From: Bacillus chungangensis
Lineage (GTDB): Bacteria > Bacillota > Bacilli > Bacillales > Bacillaceae_C
Assembly (NCBI RefSeq): GCF_030812995.1
Contig: NZ_JAUSTT010000015.1
Location: forward strand, 62,001 to 126,000
DNA length: 64,000 nt
Reading direction: 5' to 3'
A program made the position numbers and the translations under genes. The notes below the pieces were generated by a model that had not been told where the DNA came from, did not search any database, and worked only from the letters and a program-made list of their open reading frames with translations. Shown here in pieces: positions 1 to 8,725 of the stretch (positions are counted from its first letter, which is position 1; every line of letters starts with the position of its first letter).

Positions 1-2
1 TC

Positions 3-101
3 TTAGGAACGTATAAAGATCAGAAGGAAGTAGATAAAAGCAGCACTGTTAAAAGACTGCATGAGAAGGAAACAGGAAGAAAGCATGACAAAACGATGTG
101 A
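3..101 (+). CDS. C-terminal end of an unidentified protein (5' end outside window)
   Basis: An open frame enters from the left edge and stops at TGA 99-101, giving 32 very polar residues (many Lys, Glu, Asp, His). The other two forward frames are closed within the first 15 bases. It lies upstream of the MetQ operon on the same strand, so it could be the last gene of a related unit, but the visible tail is too short to assign a family. It may also be a chance frame. Confidence 0.3.
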   Translation, partial: LGTYKDQKEVDKSSTVKRLHEKETGRKHDKTM

Positions 102-305
102 TAGCACTTAAAAAAGAAATGACACTCCACTATTTCTATTGCAGTGCTTTCTTAAAGGTGAAAACAGGTCAATTTTGATGCTTCAACTCGTAGCGCTGCA
201 ATCTCTTCTTTGAAAATACAATGATTGCTGAACGCTTCTTCTATAATAACTATTTTACATGTCGCATATCAATGATCATACCTTTCAGCACGCATCATTT
301 GGGGA

Positions 306-334
306 TTGAATATAGATAGATATCGTGATAGAAT
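306..334 (+). promoter_or_regulatory. sigma-A-type promoter for the metQ operon
   Basis: TTGAAT at 306-311 and TAGAAT at 329-334 are separated by 17 bp and lie about 37 bp before the metQ start codon. I see no S-box (SAM) riboswitch motif or T-box in the roughly 270 bp upstream, so the usual methionine control is not evident here. Box assignment is by eye. Confidence 0.5.
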
Positions 335-370
335 GATGAACAATCTTATTGGAAAGAGAGGGATTTGACG

Positions 371-1207
371 ATGGGTGTTTTTTTTTATCGTGAAAACAAA
401 GTAATCTTATCTGTTTTATTAGTTTTAATAATCTTCTTAGCCGGTTGTACAAAAACAACTAGCAATGAAGAAAAAAAGACTATTACTTTTGGGTTTACCC
501 CAGGCCCGTATAGCGATCAGGTTTCAAAAGGAATTCAGTCGCAATTAGAGGATGAGGGGTATCAAGTTAAACGAATAGAATTTGCTTCTTCTAATGAGTC
601 AACTGAGGCCCTTTCAAGGGGAGAGATTGACCTTAATGTGCATCAAAGTACTGCTTATTTGCAAAGTATTTCGAAGGAAAATAACTATGATCTTGCGGTC
701 CTTACACATGTTCCTTCCGCACCACAAGGTCTTTATTCATATAAGCATACATCATTAGAAGCAGTGCAAGATCATATGAAAATCGGCGTCCCCAATGATC
801 CTGTTAATATGGAAAGGGCATTAAGGATGATAGAAAGACTCGGCTGGATCAAAGTGAAAGAAGATGTTGATATATTAACCATTTCCGAGAAAGATATCAT
901 ACAAGGATCAAAGCAGCTTACGTTTGTTCCACTAGAAGCTGCTCAAATTCCAAGAGCCATGGATGATTTAGATTACGCAATATTAAATGGCAACTTCGTT
1001 ATTTCTTCTGGACATCAGCTGTCAGAAGCGTTTATGTTAGAAGAAACTCCAATGGAGCATCGGGTTGTCGCTGTCATACGCAGTGAAGACCAAGATGCAG
1101 AATGGGCGGAAACAGTAAAAGCAGCCTACCGATCAGCGTCATTCAAAGAGCTTGTGAAGACAGATCCGCATTTTGAAGGCTTTATTTTACCAGATTATAT
1201 GAAATAG
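371..1207 (+). CDS. metQ: MetQ/NlpA-family substrate-binding lipoprotein
   Basis: This is the extracytoplasmic binding subunit of a methionine-type ABC importer. A signal peptide ends in lipobox LAGC with the lipidated Cys at residue 26, then a Thr/Ser-rich linker and an NlpA-type domain starting near TFGFTPGPYSDQ, to 278 residues in all. I chose ATG 371 because AGAGAGG lies 8 bp upstream; the TTG six bases earlier overlaps that site. It is followed after 4 bp by an acyl-CoA-dehydrogenase-like gene and then by the ATPase and permease, so all four genes are probably co-transcribed. The family binds D- or L-methionine, methionine sulfoxide or related compounds. The exact ligand cannot be read from sequence. 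Confidence 0.87.
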   Translation: MGVFFYRENKVILSVLLVLIIFLAGCTKTTSNEEKKTITFGFTPGPYSDQVSKGIQSQLEDEGYQVKRIEFASSNESTEALSRGEIDLNVHQSTAYLQSISKENNYDLAVLTHVPSAPQGLYSYKHTSLEAVQDHMKIGVPNDPVNMERALRMIERLGWIKVKEDVDILTISEKDIIQGSKQLTFVPLEAAQIPRAMDDLDYAILNGNFVISSGHQLSEAFMLEETPMEHRVVAVIRSEDQDAEWAETVKAAYRSASFKELVKTDPHFEGFILPDYMK

Positions 1208-1217
1208 GAGGATGATC

Positions 1218-2384
1218 ATGCATCATTTTATGAAAACAAAAGCACAGCAAGAAATGATGGAACAACTTGATCTATTGATTCCCATTTTTCGTGAACGTGA
1301 AGCACTGTTGGACGAATTGAATTCCTTTCCTGAAGAAAATATAAACGATCTAAAAAAGATTGGCTATCATTTGCTAACACTGCCTGAAGCAGATGGCGGC
1401 AAAGGAATGGGATTGTATAGTTTTGTACTAATGCAAGAAAAAATTGCCCAAGGCTGCGGGTCTACTGCACTGTCCATTGGCTGGCATCTTGGCAATACTT
1501 TGGAATATCGCGAGCGTCGTCATTGGAATCCGAAAGCTGCTCCGTGGCTTTGTAAAGAAATTCAACAAGGAGCGCTCGTAAATAGCGCCATTACGGAGCG
1601 CAATGCAGGCAGTCCAACAAGAGGCGCAAAGCCGCAAACAACAGCATCCTTATCGGGAGATCAATGGATCATCACAGGGGAAAAGACCTATACTTCAATG
1701 GCACCAGCAGTTGACTACTTTTTCGTGTCGGCAACGATTGTTTCAAGTGGAGAAATAGCTCGTTTTATCGTACCGAAAAAAGCGGAAGGAGTTTCAATTC
1801 GAGAAACGTGGGACAGTGTTGCAATGAGAGGAACGGCTAGCCATGATTTAGTGATGAACGAAGTAAAGATTCCGAAGCATTTTTTATTAGAGAACTTGTC
1901 TTTGGAAACAAAACAACTCGCGAAAGGTTGGTCTTTACACATTCCTGCATGTTATTTAGGAATTGCTGGTGCAGCTCGTGATTATGCTATTTCGTTTGCT
2001 GGTTCGTTTGAACCTACTTCGCTAGGAAAGCCAATTGCAACGCTTCCTAATATTCGTCAAGCCATTGGAGAAATTGAGCTGAAATTACAGAGTGCCCGTC
2101 ATGTTTTATATTCGGCTGCCTCTCTTTATGAAGAAGGAAATGATGATGAATTTATTCAAGATCAGCTCGATGTTGCAAAGGTGATGATAACAAATACAGC
2201 AATAGACGTAGTTGATAAGGCGATGCGCATTGTCGGCGCCCGTGCCCTATCACAAAGCAATCAAATGCACCGCTACTATTTGAATGTACGAGCAGGAATC
2301 AGCAATCCGCCAATGGAGGATCTTGTGTTTATGAAGCTAGCAAAAAAGGCTTTAGAAGGTAGAGAGGGAGGAGAGAAAGGATGA
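1218..2384 (+). CDS. acyl-CoA-dehydrogenase-family flavoprotein of a MetNIQ operon
   Basis: The 388-residue product has the acyl-CoA dehydrogenase fold order: a helical N-terminus, a middle beta domain (TERNAGSPTRG near 130 and TGEKTYTSMAP near 150) and a helical C-terminal FAD domain (IVGARAL near 350). Start ATG 1218 sits 6 bp after AGGAGG; the ATG at 1212 touches that site. The stop overlaps the metN start as ATGA. Members of this superfamily near sulfur transporters include DszC/SfnB-type flavin monooxygenases. I therefore infer oxidation of an imported organosulfur compound rather than beta-oxidation, but true dehydrogenase activity is not excluded. Confidence 0.75.
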   Translation: MHHFMKTKAQQEMMEQLDLLIPIFREREALLDELNSFPEENINDLKKIGYHLLTLPEADGGKGMGLYSFVLMQEKIAQGCGSTALSIGWHLGNTLEYRERRHWNPKAAPWLCKEIQQGALVNSAITERNAGSPTRGAKPQTTASLSGDQWIITGEKTYTSMAPAVDYFFVSATIVSSGEIARFIVPKKAEGVSIRETWDSVAMRGTASHDLVMNEVKIPKHFLLENLSLETKQLAKGWSLHIPACYLGIAGAARDYAISFAGSFEPTSLGKPIATLPNIRQAIGEIELKLQSARHVLYSAASLYEEGNDDEFIQDQLDVAKVMITNTAIDVVDKAMRIVGARALSQSNQMHRYYLNVRAGISNPPMEDLVFMKLAKKALEGREGGEKG

Positions 2385-3148
2385 TTTCGCTCAATCAGGT
2401 CAGCAAACAATTTACAACGAAGGAAGGGACGTTTCAAGCTGTTGCCCCTCTTTCTTTACATATTGCTGAAGGGGATATATATGGAATTGTTGGTTTTAGC
2501 GGGGCTGGAAAATCAACGCTGCTGCGTTTGATTAATTTGTTAGAGCGGCCGACTACAGGGACGGTAGAAGTAGCCGGCCAAGATTTAACAAAGCTTGCGA
2601 AAAAAGAATTAAGAAAAGCGCGACAATCGATTGGAATGGTTTTTCAACAATTCTATTTACTGCATAATAAAACGGTGTTTGATAATATTGCGCTGCCGCT
2701 GCAATTAGCTCGGGTGGAACGGAAAGAAATCGAAAGGCGTGTGGAAGAGTGCTTGCAAATGGTTGGCTTGGAGGAAAAAAGACAACATTATCCCGCTCAG
2801 CTGAGCGGCGGCCAAAAGCAGCGCGTCGGGATTGCTCGGGCATTGGCACATCAACCAAAGGTACTCTTATGTGATGAACCTACTTCTGCATTAGATCCCA
2901 AAACGACGAAGCAATTTTTGCAATTTTTGCGTGATTTACATCGGCAGCTTGGACTTACTATCGTCATTGTTACCCATGAAATGCATGTCGTTCAACAAAT
3001 TTGCAACAAAGCTGCAGTGATGGAGGAAGGCAAGATAATAGAGCATTTTTCATTAGAAAACAAGCGTCAGCAAGCAAAAACGGATATTGGAAAAATGCTC
3101 TTCGCTTCCCCTTATTTAGAAGAAGAGAGGCTGGTATCTCATGTTTGA
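2381..3148 (+). CDS. metN: MetN-like ABC transporter ATPase, short form
   Basis: This is the cytoplasmic ATPase of the MetQ-linked importer. Walker A GFSGAGKST is at 38-46, the signature LSGGQKQR near 141, Walker B LLCDEP near 162 and the switch His in VTHEMH near 196. It has 255 residues, whereas typical MetN proteins are about 340 because of a C-terminal NIL domain that senses methionine; that domain is absent here. The start overlaps the upstream stop (ATGA) and the end overlaps metI by 8 bp, indicating translational coupling. The substrate may therefore not be methionine itself. Confidence 0.85.
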   Translation: MISLNQVSKQFTTKEGTFQAVAPLSLHIAEGDIYGIVGFSGAGKSTLLRLINLLERPTTGTVEVAGQDLTKLAKKELRKARQSIGMVFQQFYLLHNKTVFDNIALPLQLARVERKEIERRVEECLQMVGLEEKRQHYPAQLSGGQKQRVGIARALAHQPKVLLCDEPTSALDPKTTKQFLQFLRDLHRQLGLTIVIVTHEMHVVQQICNKAAVMEEGKIIEHFSLENKRQQAKTDIGKMLFASPYLEEERLVSHV

Positions 3149-3803
3149 AAATGTTATTCCACTGCTTCCAGAAATCGGCATTGCTTTATGGCAAACATTG
3201 TTAATGGTTACGATTGCAGTAGGCTTTGGAGTTTTAGGCGGGACGCCGCTCGGGATTGTTTTGTTTATGACGAATAATGGCCAAACTCGCAAACAAGCGC
3301 TCCTTTCAAGTGTGACAAACGGAATTGTTAATATCGTGCGATCGTTTCCATTCATCATTTTACTTGTAGCGCTGATCCCATTTACTAGGTTATTGTTAGG
3401 AACAACGATTGGGCCAATAGCAGCTGCGGTTCCGATGTCTATTGCTGCCATTTTTTATTTTGCACGTTTGCTTGAACAGACGCTTCGCGATGTACCGAAA
3501 GGTGTAATGGAGGCAGCTGAAGCAATGGGAGCATCTACTTTTCAAACCGTATGGAAAGTTCTTTTCGTTGAAGCACGAGCAGGAATAGTGTTGAATATCA
3601 CAGTTTTAACCGTGAGCTTTATTTCCTATTCGTCGATGGCTGGTGTTGTAGGAGGCGGTGGCATTGGGGACTTGGCGATTCGCTTCGGGTATTATCGCTT
3701 TCAGACGGATGTAATGGTATCGATGATTATTCTCCTTATTGTCCTTGTCCAGTTGGTTCAGTTCATTGGAAACAAAATTGCGTTATACCTCGATAAACGC
3801 TAA
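3141..3803 (+). CDS. metI: MetI-like ABC transporter permease
   Basis: A 220-residue integral membrane subunit with about five hydrophobic segments. The cytoplasmic EAA loop that contacts the ATPase is visible as EAAEAMGAS near residue 130. Length and order match MetI of methionine importers. It starts inside the end of the ATPase gene, so the two are translationally coupled, and it is the last gene of the operon. No clear terminator follows in the 270 bp before the aminopeptidase gene. Confidence 0.86.
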   Translation: MFENVIPLLPEIGIALWQTLLMVTIAVGFGVLGGTPLGIVLFMTNNGQTRKQALLSSVTNGIVNIVRSFPFIILLVALIPFTRLLLGTTIGPIAAAVPMSIAAIFYFARLLEQTLRDVPKGVMEAAEAMGASTFQTVWKVLFVEARAGIVLNITVLTVSFISYSSMAGVVGGGGIGDLAIRFGYYRFQTDVMVSMIILLIVLVQLVQFIGNKIALYLDKR

Positions 3804-4075
3804 CAACTAGCATAAAATGTGGTGCAGAATATTTTTATTTTTATGAAACAATAAATTCCTTCGAAATCCGAAATAATAACAGGATTTTACTCCCACTATA
3901 GCGAAATTGATTAATAGATGTTTAAAAAAGAAGGAAAAAAGGCGGACAAATGGCATAGAGTTTAGAGATGTATGTTCAGTAAGTGGGCATCTATTTGTTT
4001 GTGTTTTTGCATTTGTCAGTTGCTTTTCTAATTTTTTGAGCATACTTATCAACAAGAAATGGGAGGCATGTCATT

Positions 4076-5464
4076 GTGTCAAATAAAGTGAAAATTATTT
4101 TTGCAAGTAATGCTTTGGTTGCAGAAAATCAAGCATTAAAGCGATTTGTCGAGGCGAGTCCTCATCGCTATTGCTTTACTTTAATTAATGAAACAAACTT
4201 CGTAGTAATAAAAACGTACAATGAAACAGATGCGACTTTGGAAAAAGTGCGGATGATAGCTGGATCAATTGCTAGGGAGGCAAGTGCACGGAAGATCGGA
4301 ACCGCGTATGTAGATGAAAAGGTGCTGGCTGCCGGATTGCCAAATCTAGATCCTGGTGAAGCAGTCCAAGCATTTGTCGAAGGCTGGGATTTAGGAGCTT
4401 ATCAATTTTTAAATTATAAATCTAGTGCTGCAGCATTTCGTACGGCTTTAGAAGTATCTGGAAGTGAACATATTCAATCCTTTGTCCATAATGGAAAAGT
4501 GCGGGCGGAAGCAACAGCGTTTTCACGTGATTTAATGAATGAAATCCCAAATGTACTAAATCCAGAAACATTTCCGGAAATATTAAAGAAAGCTTTTGAA
4601 GGGACTGGAGTTCAAGTCAATGCTTTTAACAAAGCAAAGCTTGAAGAATTAGAAATGAACGGTGTGCTGACAGTCGGAAGAGGGAGTAAATATGAGCCAT
4701 CCTTTGTGGAACTCGTGTACCGCGGAGACGAATCAAAGCCGCTAGTTGCATTAGTTGGAAAGGGGGTAACATTTGATACTGGCGGCATTAGCTTAAAAAT
4801 CGGCAAAGATTTAAGCGATATGCGAATGGATATGGGAGGTGCCGCTGCTGTTTCAGGGGCGCTCATGCTATTGGCTAAAATGAAAGCAAAAGTCAATGTT
4901 GTTGGACTGCTTCCGATCGCTGAAAATACGCCAGATCAAACGTCTGTATTGCCATCGGAAATTATTCGCTACAAAAATGGATTGACTGTCCAAGTTGGCA
5001 ATACTGATGCTGAGGGGCGCTTGATTTTAGCAGACGCACTGATTCGTGCAGGAGAATGGAATGTTTCATACATAGTAGATATTGCGACTCTAACAGGAGC
5101 AATAGCAAATGCATTAGGTTCTAAAATAGCTGGCGTTTTTGGAGATGAAACGTTGTCTTCAGTATTAAAAGAAATTGGTGCAAAGAATGGCGACCACGTC
5201 TGGCCAATGCCGCTTGTTGATGCATATGATTGTTACTTAGAGAGTGATTATGCTGATTTGAGCAATATTAGTTCAAAGAGTGAAGCTGGTTCTATTACGG
5301 CGGGATTATTCTTGCGCCGCTTCGTTCCGAAAGGCAGCAAATGGCTGCATGTGGATATGGCAGGCACGACGGATAGTGGGAAAGCGGAAGGCTATTATCC
5401 GAAGTCTGCAACAGGATACGGCGCTCGCTTGTTAGCTGATTATGCCGTGTACGTATCAAAATAA
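4076..5464 (+). CDS. leucyl aminopeptidase, M17 (PepA) family
   Basis: Cytoplasmic metallo-aminopeptidase of 462 residues that releases N-terminal amino acids from peptides. The family signature NTDAEGRL is at about 309-316. The metal and substrate region VTFDTGGISLK, with its conserved Asp and Lys, is near 231-241. Start GTG 4076 lies 9 bp after GGGAGG; the ATG at 4068 is out of frame and quickly stopped. It stands alone between the Met-type importer and the Rap-Phr pair. A role in using peptides imported by the Opp systems in this window is an inference. Confidence 0.9.
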   Translation: MSNKVKIIFASNALVAENQALKRFVEASPHRYCFTLINETNFVVIKTYNETDATLEKVRMIAGSIAREASARKIGTAYVDEKVLAAGLPNLDPGEAVQAFVEGWDLGAYQFLNYKSSAAAFRTALEVSGSEHIQSFVHNGKVRAEATAFSRDLMNEIPNVLNPETFPEILKKAFEGTGVQVNAFNKAKLEELEMNGVLTVGRGSKYEPSFVELVYRGDESKPLVALVGKGVTFDTGGISLKIGKDLSDMRMDMGGAAAVSGALMLLAKMKAKVNVVGLLPIAENTPDQTSVLPSEIIRYKNGLTVQVGNTDAEGRLILADALIRAGEWNVSYIVDIATLTGAIANALGSKIAGVFGDETLSSVLKEIGAKNGDHVWPMPLVDAYDCYLESDYADLSNISSKSEAGSITAGLFLRRFVPKGSKWLHVDMAGTTDSGKAEGYYPKSATGYGARLLADYAVYVSK

Positions 5465-5579
5465 GATAACTTCTTTATGCTTTTCGCCTAACTATTTGGG
5501 CATAATGATTGAAGTGGCCGTGAGGAAAGTACTTGCCCTCACTCCTTTTTCTTTACTCGAAGTACACTAGAGGATGAAA

Positions 5580-5600
5580 CCCCCTGAGAAAGGGGGCTTT
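5580..5600 (+). terminator. intrinsic terminator candidate downstream of the aminopeptidase
   Basis: CCCCCT at 5580-5585 pairs with AGGGGG at 5591-5596 around a GAGAA loop, followed by CTTTTG. It lies about 115 bp after the aminopeptidase stop and faces the convergent rap-phr pair. The T-run is short, hence moderate confidence. The rest of 5465-5763 shows nothing else I can assign. Confidence 0.55.
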
Positions 5601-5763
5601 TGAAATAAATGATGCCCGACGAAGCATTCAGAGGAATGAAAAATTGGAAATGGTTTATAGTTCAATGGGTTCATATTTATCTGTTTGCTGAAAGAGAGTT
5701 CTGAACGTCAATTTCGCCTTGCAGCTTCAGCTCAGATGACCAGCTTGTATAGGAGCAGAAAGA

Positions 5764-5949
5764 TTAGCCGAAGTCGGCTTTGCTGCTAGTAGAAATAGAT
5801 CCAAAATCAGCTTTGCTTTTTGCCATAATGAACCCAAAATCAGCTTTGCTAAAAAGTCCGACTCCATTCGAAAGGAGTCCTGCAGAAGTAACAAGACTAA
5901 TAGCTAGTAAGTTTGTAATAATAAAAGTTTTTAAAATAGACTTTTTCAT
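5764..5949 (-). CDS. Phr-type signalling peptide precursor with three SKADFG repeats
   Basis: A 61-residue secreted pro-peptide. It has a Lys-rich start, a hydrophobic export segment (about 8-26), then three identical SKADFG hexapeptides at 34-39, 45-50 and 56-61, the last ending exactly at the C-terminus. The units are 11 residues apart, so the gene carries a 33-bp tandem repeat. ATG 5947-5949 overlaps the rap stop (ATGA), with GGAGGAG upstream. In Rap-Phr systems the precursor is exported, cleaved, re-imported by an oligopeptide permease and inhibits its Rap. Phr precursors usually carry one mature peptide at the C-terminus. The mature length (5-6 residues or more) is inferred. Confidence 0.85.
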   Translation of the reverse strand: MKKSILKTFIITNLLAISLVTSAGLLSNGVGLFSKADFGFIMAKSKADFGSISTSSKADFG

Positions 5950-7049
5950 TGTATCTCCTCCGTCATCTTTAAAGTATTATCTCTTGCCTCATGTGCCTTT
6001 TCAAAAAAATGAGCTGCGCTTTGCATATCATGAAGCTTTTTGAAATGAAAAGCTACGTCCAGCGTTAATTCTGCAACTTCAGCCCATAAGCCTAATTTTC
6101 GAAGGTATTTAAGTGATTCTTCCACTTTATCTATTTGTTGCTTTTCGTATAATCCTTCTAGGAGATTAAATTTTGCTATATGCTCCTTTTCGTCTTCCTT
6201 GATCGCTTTTTTTACCCCTGTTTCATGCCATTGTCGTGCTTCACATCGACTATTGCTTCTATACAAAACATAAGACAAATCAAACATAGATTTTGTACCA
6301 ACAATTGAATCATAGTGTTCTGGAATAGACAAAGCTTGTTTCAATGTTTCCTCGGCTTTTGACAATAGATTTCTACGTGAGTAATGAAGAGCGAGGTTTC
6401 TGTATACGAGTCCAAGAGTAAACGGTCGATTGCATTGCTTAGCTAATTCGAGGGCTTCTTTATAATGTCTTTCAGACTCTTCGTACTGGAACAGGTCAAG
6501 TTTGTTTGCGGCGATCACCATTTTGCTCGTGATAGTTCGTTCTATATATGAGGGATCCGCTCTAAAAGTTTCATAAGCCTTTATAGCATGATTTAAAGAA
6601 AATAAGTGTTGGTCAATTCGATAGTATGCAATGGCGACCTGATGATGAAATTCTGCAATTTCTTTTTCATCTGGAATGTTATGCAGCTTATTTTCAGCGA
6701 TCCGATAAAAATGGATAGCTTGTACATATTTTTTCTTGTAAAAAGCATGGACTCCAGAGAAAAAATAAAAGTAGTACTGAATCATGTTGTCTGTCTGCTG
6801 TTCTATCTCACTTGTCCTGATTGAGTTTAGTAGTTCGCCTGTCTCGTTATATTGTTCAAGCATCATTCTATAACGGGAATCAATGAGGCTGAAATATAAT
6901 AAAACATCTTGATTTTCTGTCATATGCTCAAATGCTTGCATGATTTCTGTACGCAAGGTCTTCGCTTCTCTAACATTTCGTTGTTTGATTAAAATGTACC
7001 AGTCATTTATTCGACTTACGACATTTTCGTAATCAATTTTGACAACCAT
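5946..7049 (-). CDS. Rap-family TPR response-regulator aspartate phosphatase
   Basis: Cytoplasmic regulator of 367 residues: an N-terminal helical bundle, then about six TPR-like helix pairs from residue 90 to the end. Rap-typical text includes ENQDVLLYFSL and YYFYFFSG. Starting at ATG 7049, which has GAAAGGAG about 11 bp upstream, the Gln of ENQD falls at position 47, matching Gln47 of B. subtilis RapA/RapH, the residue placed in the Spo0F active site. An ATG 27 bp further upstream lacks a ribosome site. Spo0F dephosphorylation is therefore plausible, but some Raps instead bind ComA. The overlapping phr gene is its expected inhibitor. Confidence 0.88.
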   Translation of the reverse strand: MVVKIDYENVVSRINDWYILIKQRNVREAKTLRTEIMQAFEHMTENQDVLLYFSLIDSRYRMMLEQYNETGELLNSIRTSEIEQQTDNMIQYYFYFFSGVHAFYKKKYVQAIHFYRIAENKLHNIPDEKEIAEFHHQVAIAYYRIDQHLFSLNHAIKAYETFRADPSYIERTITSKMVIAANKLDLFQYEESERHYKEALELAKQCNRPFTLGLVYRNLALHYSRRNLLSKAEETLKQALSIPEHYDSIVGTKSMFDLSYVLYRSNSRCEARQWHETGVKKAIKEDEKEHIAKFNLLEGLYEKQQIDKVEESLKYLRKLGLWAEVAELTLDVAFHFKKLHDMQSAAHFFEKAHEARDNTLKMTEEIQ

Positions 7050-7501
7050 TTCCAACTTTACTCCTTTCTTTTTCATGCGATCATCTGTATTATCACATAG
7101 TGGCGATAATTTTTAAATAGGGTTTAAGTAAATAATCTTTTGATATTTGAGGCAAAAGCGTTTGGAAATAAGTTGGGCGGTTTGTTTAATATGATGTAAC
7201 GAATGGTTGGAAGAAACAAGATCAGGATCTGCACACTTTTTCATCGGAAAAGCTAGATTGTATCATTCCGATTGTTTCAACCCGGTTCTTTGTGTATGAA
7301 AATCGATCATACATTTGCACAATAAACGAGAGGCTCACTTTTACATTTAAAAAAATTTGGAAGTGTGATGTGGGAAGTAGGATTTCACCTTTCACTTCTC
7401 GCATCACACTTCTCTTCAGAAACTAAAGAGATGCGCCGCATTTCTTATGCCGCGTTTTTTAAACTTAAGAACCCTCTGCTAATGAAAGCTGTTCGATAAT
7501 G
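7050..7501. other. intergenic region upstream of rap
   Basis: About 450 bp, AT-rich, expected to hold the rap promoter (reading leftward; a TGTGATAAT extended -10-like box lies near 7090-7098 on the minus strand). A small ATGCG-C-CGCAT palindrome near 7430 and a stretch at 7440-7480 weakly resemble the inner part of the TTTAT-bounded repeats. An open frame at 7222-7407 has no ribosome site and no recognisable features. No convincing gene. Confidence 0.4.
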
Positions 7502-8395
7502 TTAACCATGATGATCTGCTTTTCGTTTTAGCTGTGCCTTATTGACAATGCCCTGTGATATTCGGTCAATAATAATTGCTAAAAACACAATGCCAATGCC
7601 TGATTCAAAGCCTTGCCCAATATCAATGCGGTTAATAGATGTTAATACTTCCATGCCGAGGCCTTTGGCACCGACCATAGAGGCGATGACAACCATGGAG
7701 AGCGCCATCATCGTCGTTTGACTAATGCCTGTCATGATCGTTGGGACTGCTTGCGGCAATTGGACTTTTCTCAAGACTTGCCAAGTCGTTGCTCCGAACG
7801 ATTGAGCCGCTTCGACCATTTCTTTTGATACTGAACGAATTGCAAGGGTTGTAAGACGGATCACAGGAGGCAGGGCATATATAATCGTTGCGAACACTGC
7901 CGGGACTTTGCCCATTCCAAAAAACATCATTGCTGGAATCAAATAAACAAAGCTAGGCATTGTTTGCATCGCATCAAGAATTGGGCGCATGACTGTCTCT
8001 AGCCTTTTGTTATAGGAGAGCAGGATGCCGAATGGGACACCAAGGACAATAGAAATGAACACAGATGCTAGTACAATTGCTAGTGTATACATCATCAATT
8101 CCCAGTATCCAAACGTTCCGATTAAAAATAGTAAAAAGCCATAAATGATGCCAGAGAAAATGTTTCGATAATAACCTCCCGCTATGATCACGAGCAAAAT
8201 GATACTCCACCATGGAACCCACAAAAGCCCGCTTTCGATTTTCAATAAAAACCATAATATTGCATCAGAAATAGACTGAAATTGCGAACTGAATGTATGT
8301 TTAACCCAGTTGGAAAATGTTTCGATATAGGTTCCTAATTCCCATTTTATATCAGGAAAATTACTCATTATAAAGCTGCATGAATATGCAGACAT
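7502..8395 (-). CDS. ProW/OpuAB-type glycine betaine ABC permease
   Basis: Membrane subunit of 297 residues for uptake of a quaternary-amine osmoprotectant. The family core is clear: DAMQTMPSFVYLIPA near 155, then an EAA loop (EAAQSFGATTWQVLRKVQLPQA) near 205. A roughly 60-residue N-terminal part with an amphipathic stretch precedes the first membrane segments, as in ProW. GGGAG lies just before the chosen ATG. The binding-protein gene is upstream on the same strand, separated by a TTTAT-bounded mini-element. No OpuAA/ProV-type ATPase gene is present on either side, so the ATPase must be encoded elsewhere or the system is incomplete. Confidence 0.85.
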   Translation of the reverse strand: MSAYSCSFIMSNFPDIKWELGTYIETFSNWVKHTFSSQFQSISDAILWFLLKIESGLLWVPWWSIILLVIIAGGYYRNIFSGIIYGFLLFLIGTFGYWELMMYTLAIVLASVFISIVLGVPFGILLSYNKRLETVMRPILDAMQTMPSFVYLIPAMMFFGMGKVPAVFATIIYALPPVIRLTTLAIRSVSKEMVEAAQSFGATTWQVLRKVQLPQAVPTIMTGISQTTMMALSMVVIASMVGAKGLGMEVLTSINRIDIGQGFESGIGIVFLAIIIDRISQGIVNKAQLKRKADHHG

Positions 8396-8493
8396 CTCAC
8401 TCCCGTCTTCTTTAGTGAGATTTCTAAAAATAGAAATCTCACTATCGATAAAAAATTTGATCTGTGAATATAAGCTTGGTTCTGATGATTGCG

Positions 8494-8705
8494 ATAAAGT
8501 GAAACTTCCATCAGTGGGGGTTTTCTCTTATCCCCCATAAAAAAAGGATCTCAAGCTAAAAACGCGACGTCCTGTCGCAACGCTTGAGTGACCTACGTCC
8601 TGTAGGCCCGAACCAATCGGACATTTACTGGCAGTTATCTCCCACCTAGACTTCTCGATTACTCTAACTCTTGAGGTGGGAGTCTTACTGCCAGTTAGAT
8701 GTGGG
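8494..8705 (-). mobile_element. TTTAT-bounded mini-element, copy 1 (short form)
   Basis: A 212-bp non-coding element. On the minus strand it begins after TTTAT (8706-8710) with CCCACATCTAAC, forms a long imperfect hairpin (CTGGCAGT...ACTGCCAG enclosing CTCCCACCT...AGGTGGGAG) and ends in GGAAGTTTCACTTTAT. Near-identical copies occur at 17604, 39185 and 62024, with a more diverged one at 34604. A subterminal hairpin, a fixed pentamer at the left flank and the same pentamer at the right end are the hallmarks of IS200/IS605-derived non-autonomous elements. It carries no transposase. Confidence 0.75.
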
Positions 8706-8725
8706 ATAAAACTGCAGCAAGAAAA

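Noticed and set aside
102-370. SAM (S-box) riboswitch or T-box before metQ
   Set aside because: No conserved S-box or T-box words seen; the promoter lies only about 37 bp before the start codon.
5764-5860. CRISPR-like short repeats
   Set aside because: The 33-bp repeats lie inside the phr reading frame and encode SKADFG; no spacer-repeat structure.
5780-6043. 87-residue plus-strand frame across the phr gene
   Set aside because: It shows apparent PKSALL repeats, but these are only the antisense image of the SKADFG repeats; no ribosome site.
7222-7407. 61-residue open frame on the minus strand upstream of rap
   Set aside because: No ribosome site, no family features, and it lies in the rap promoter region.
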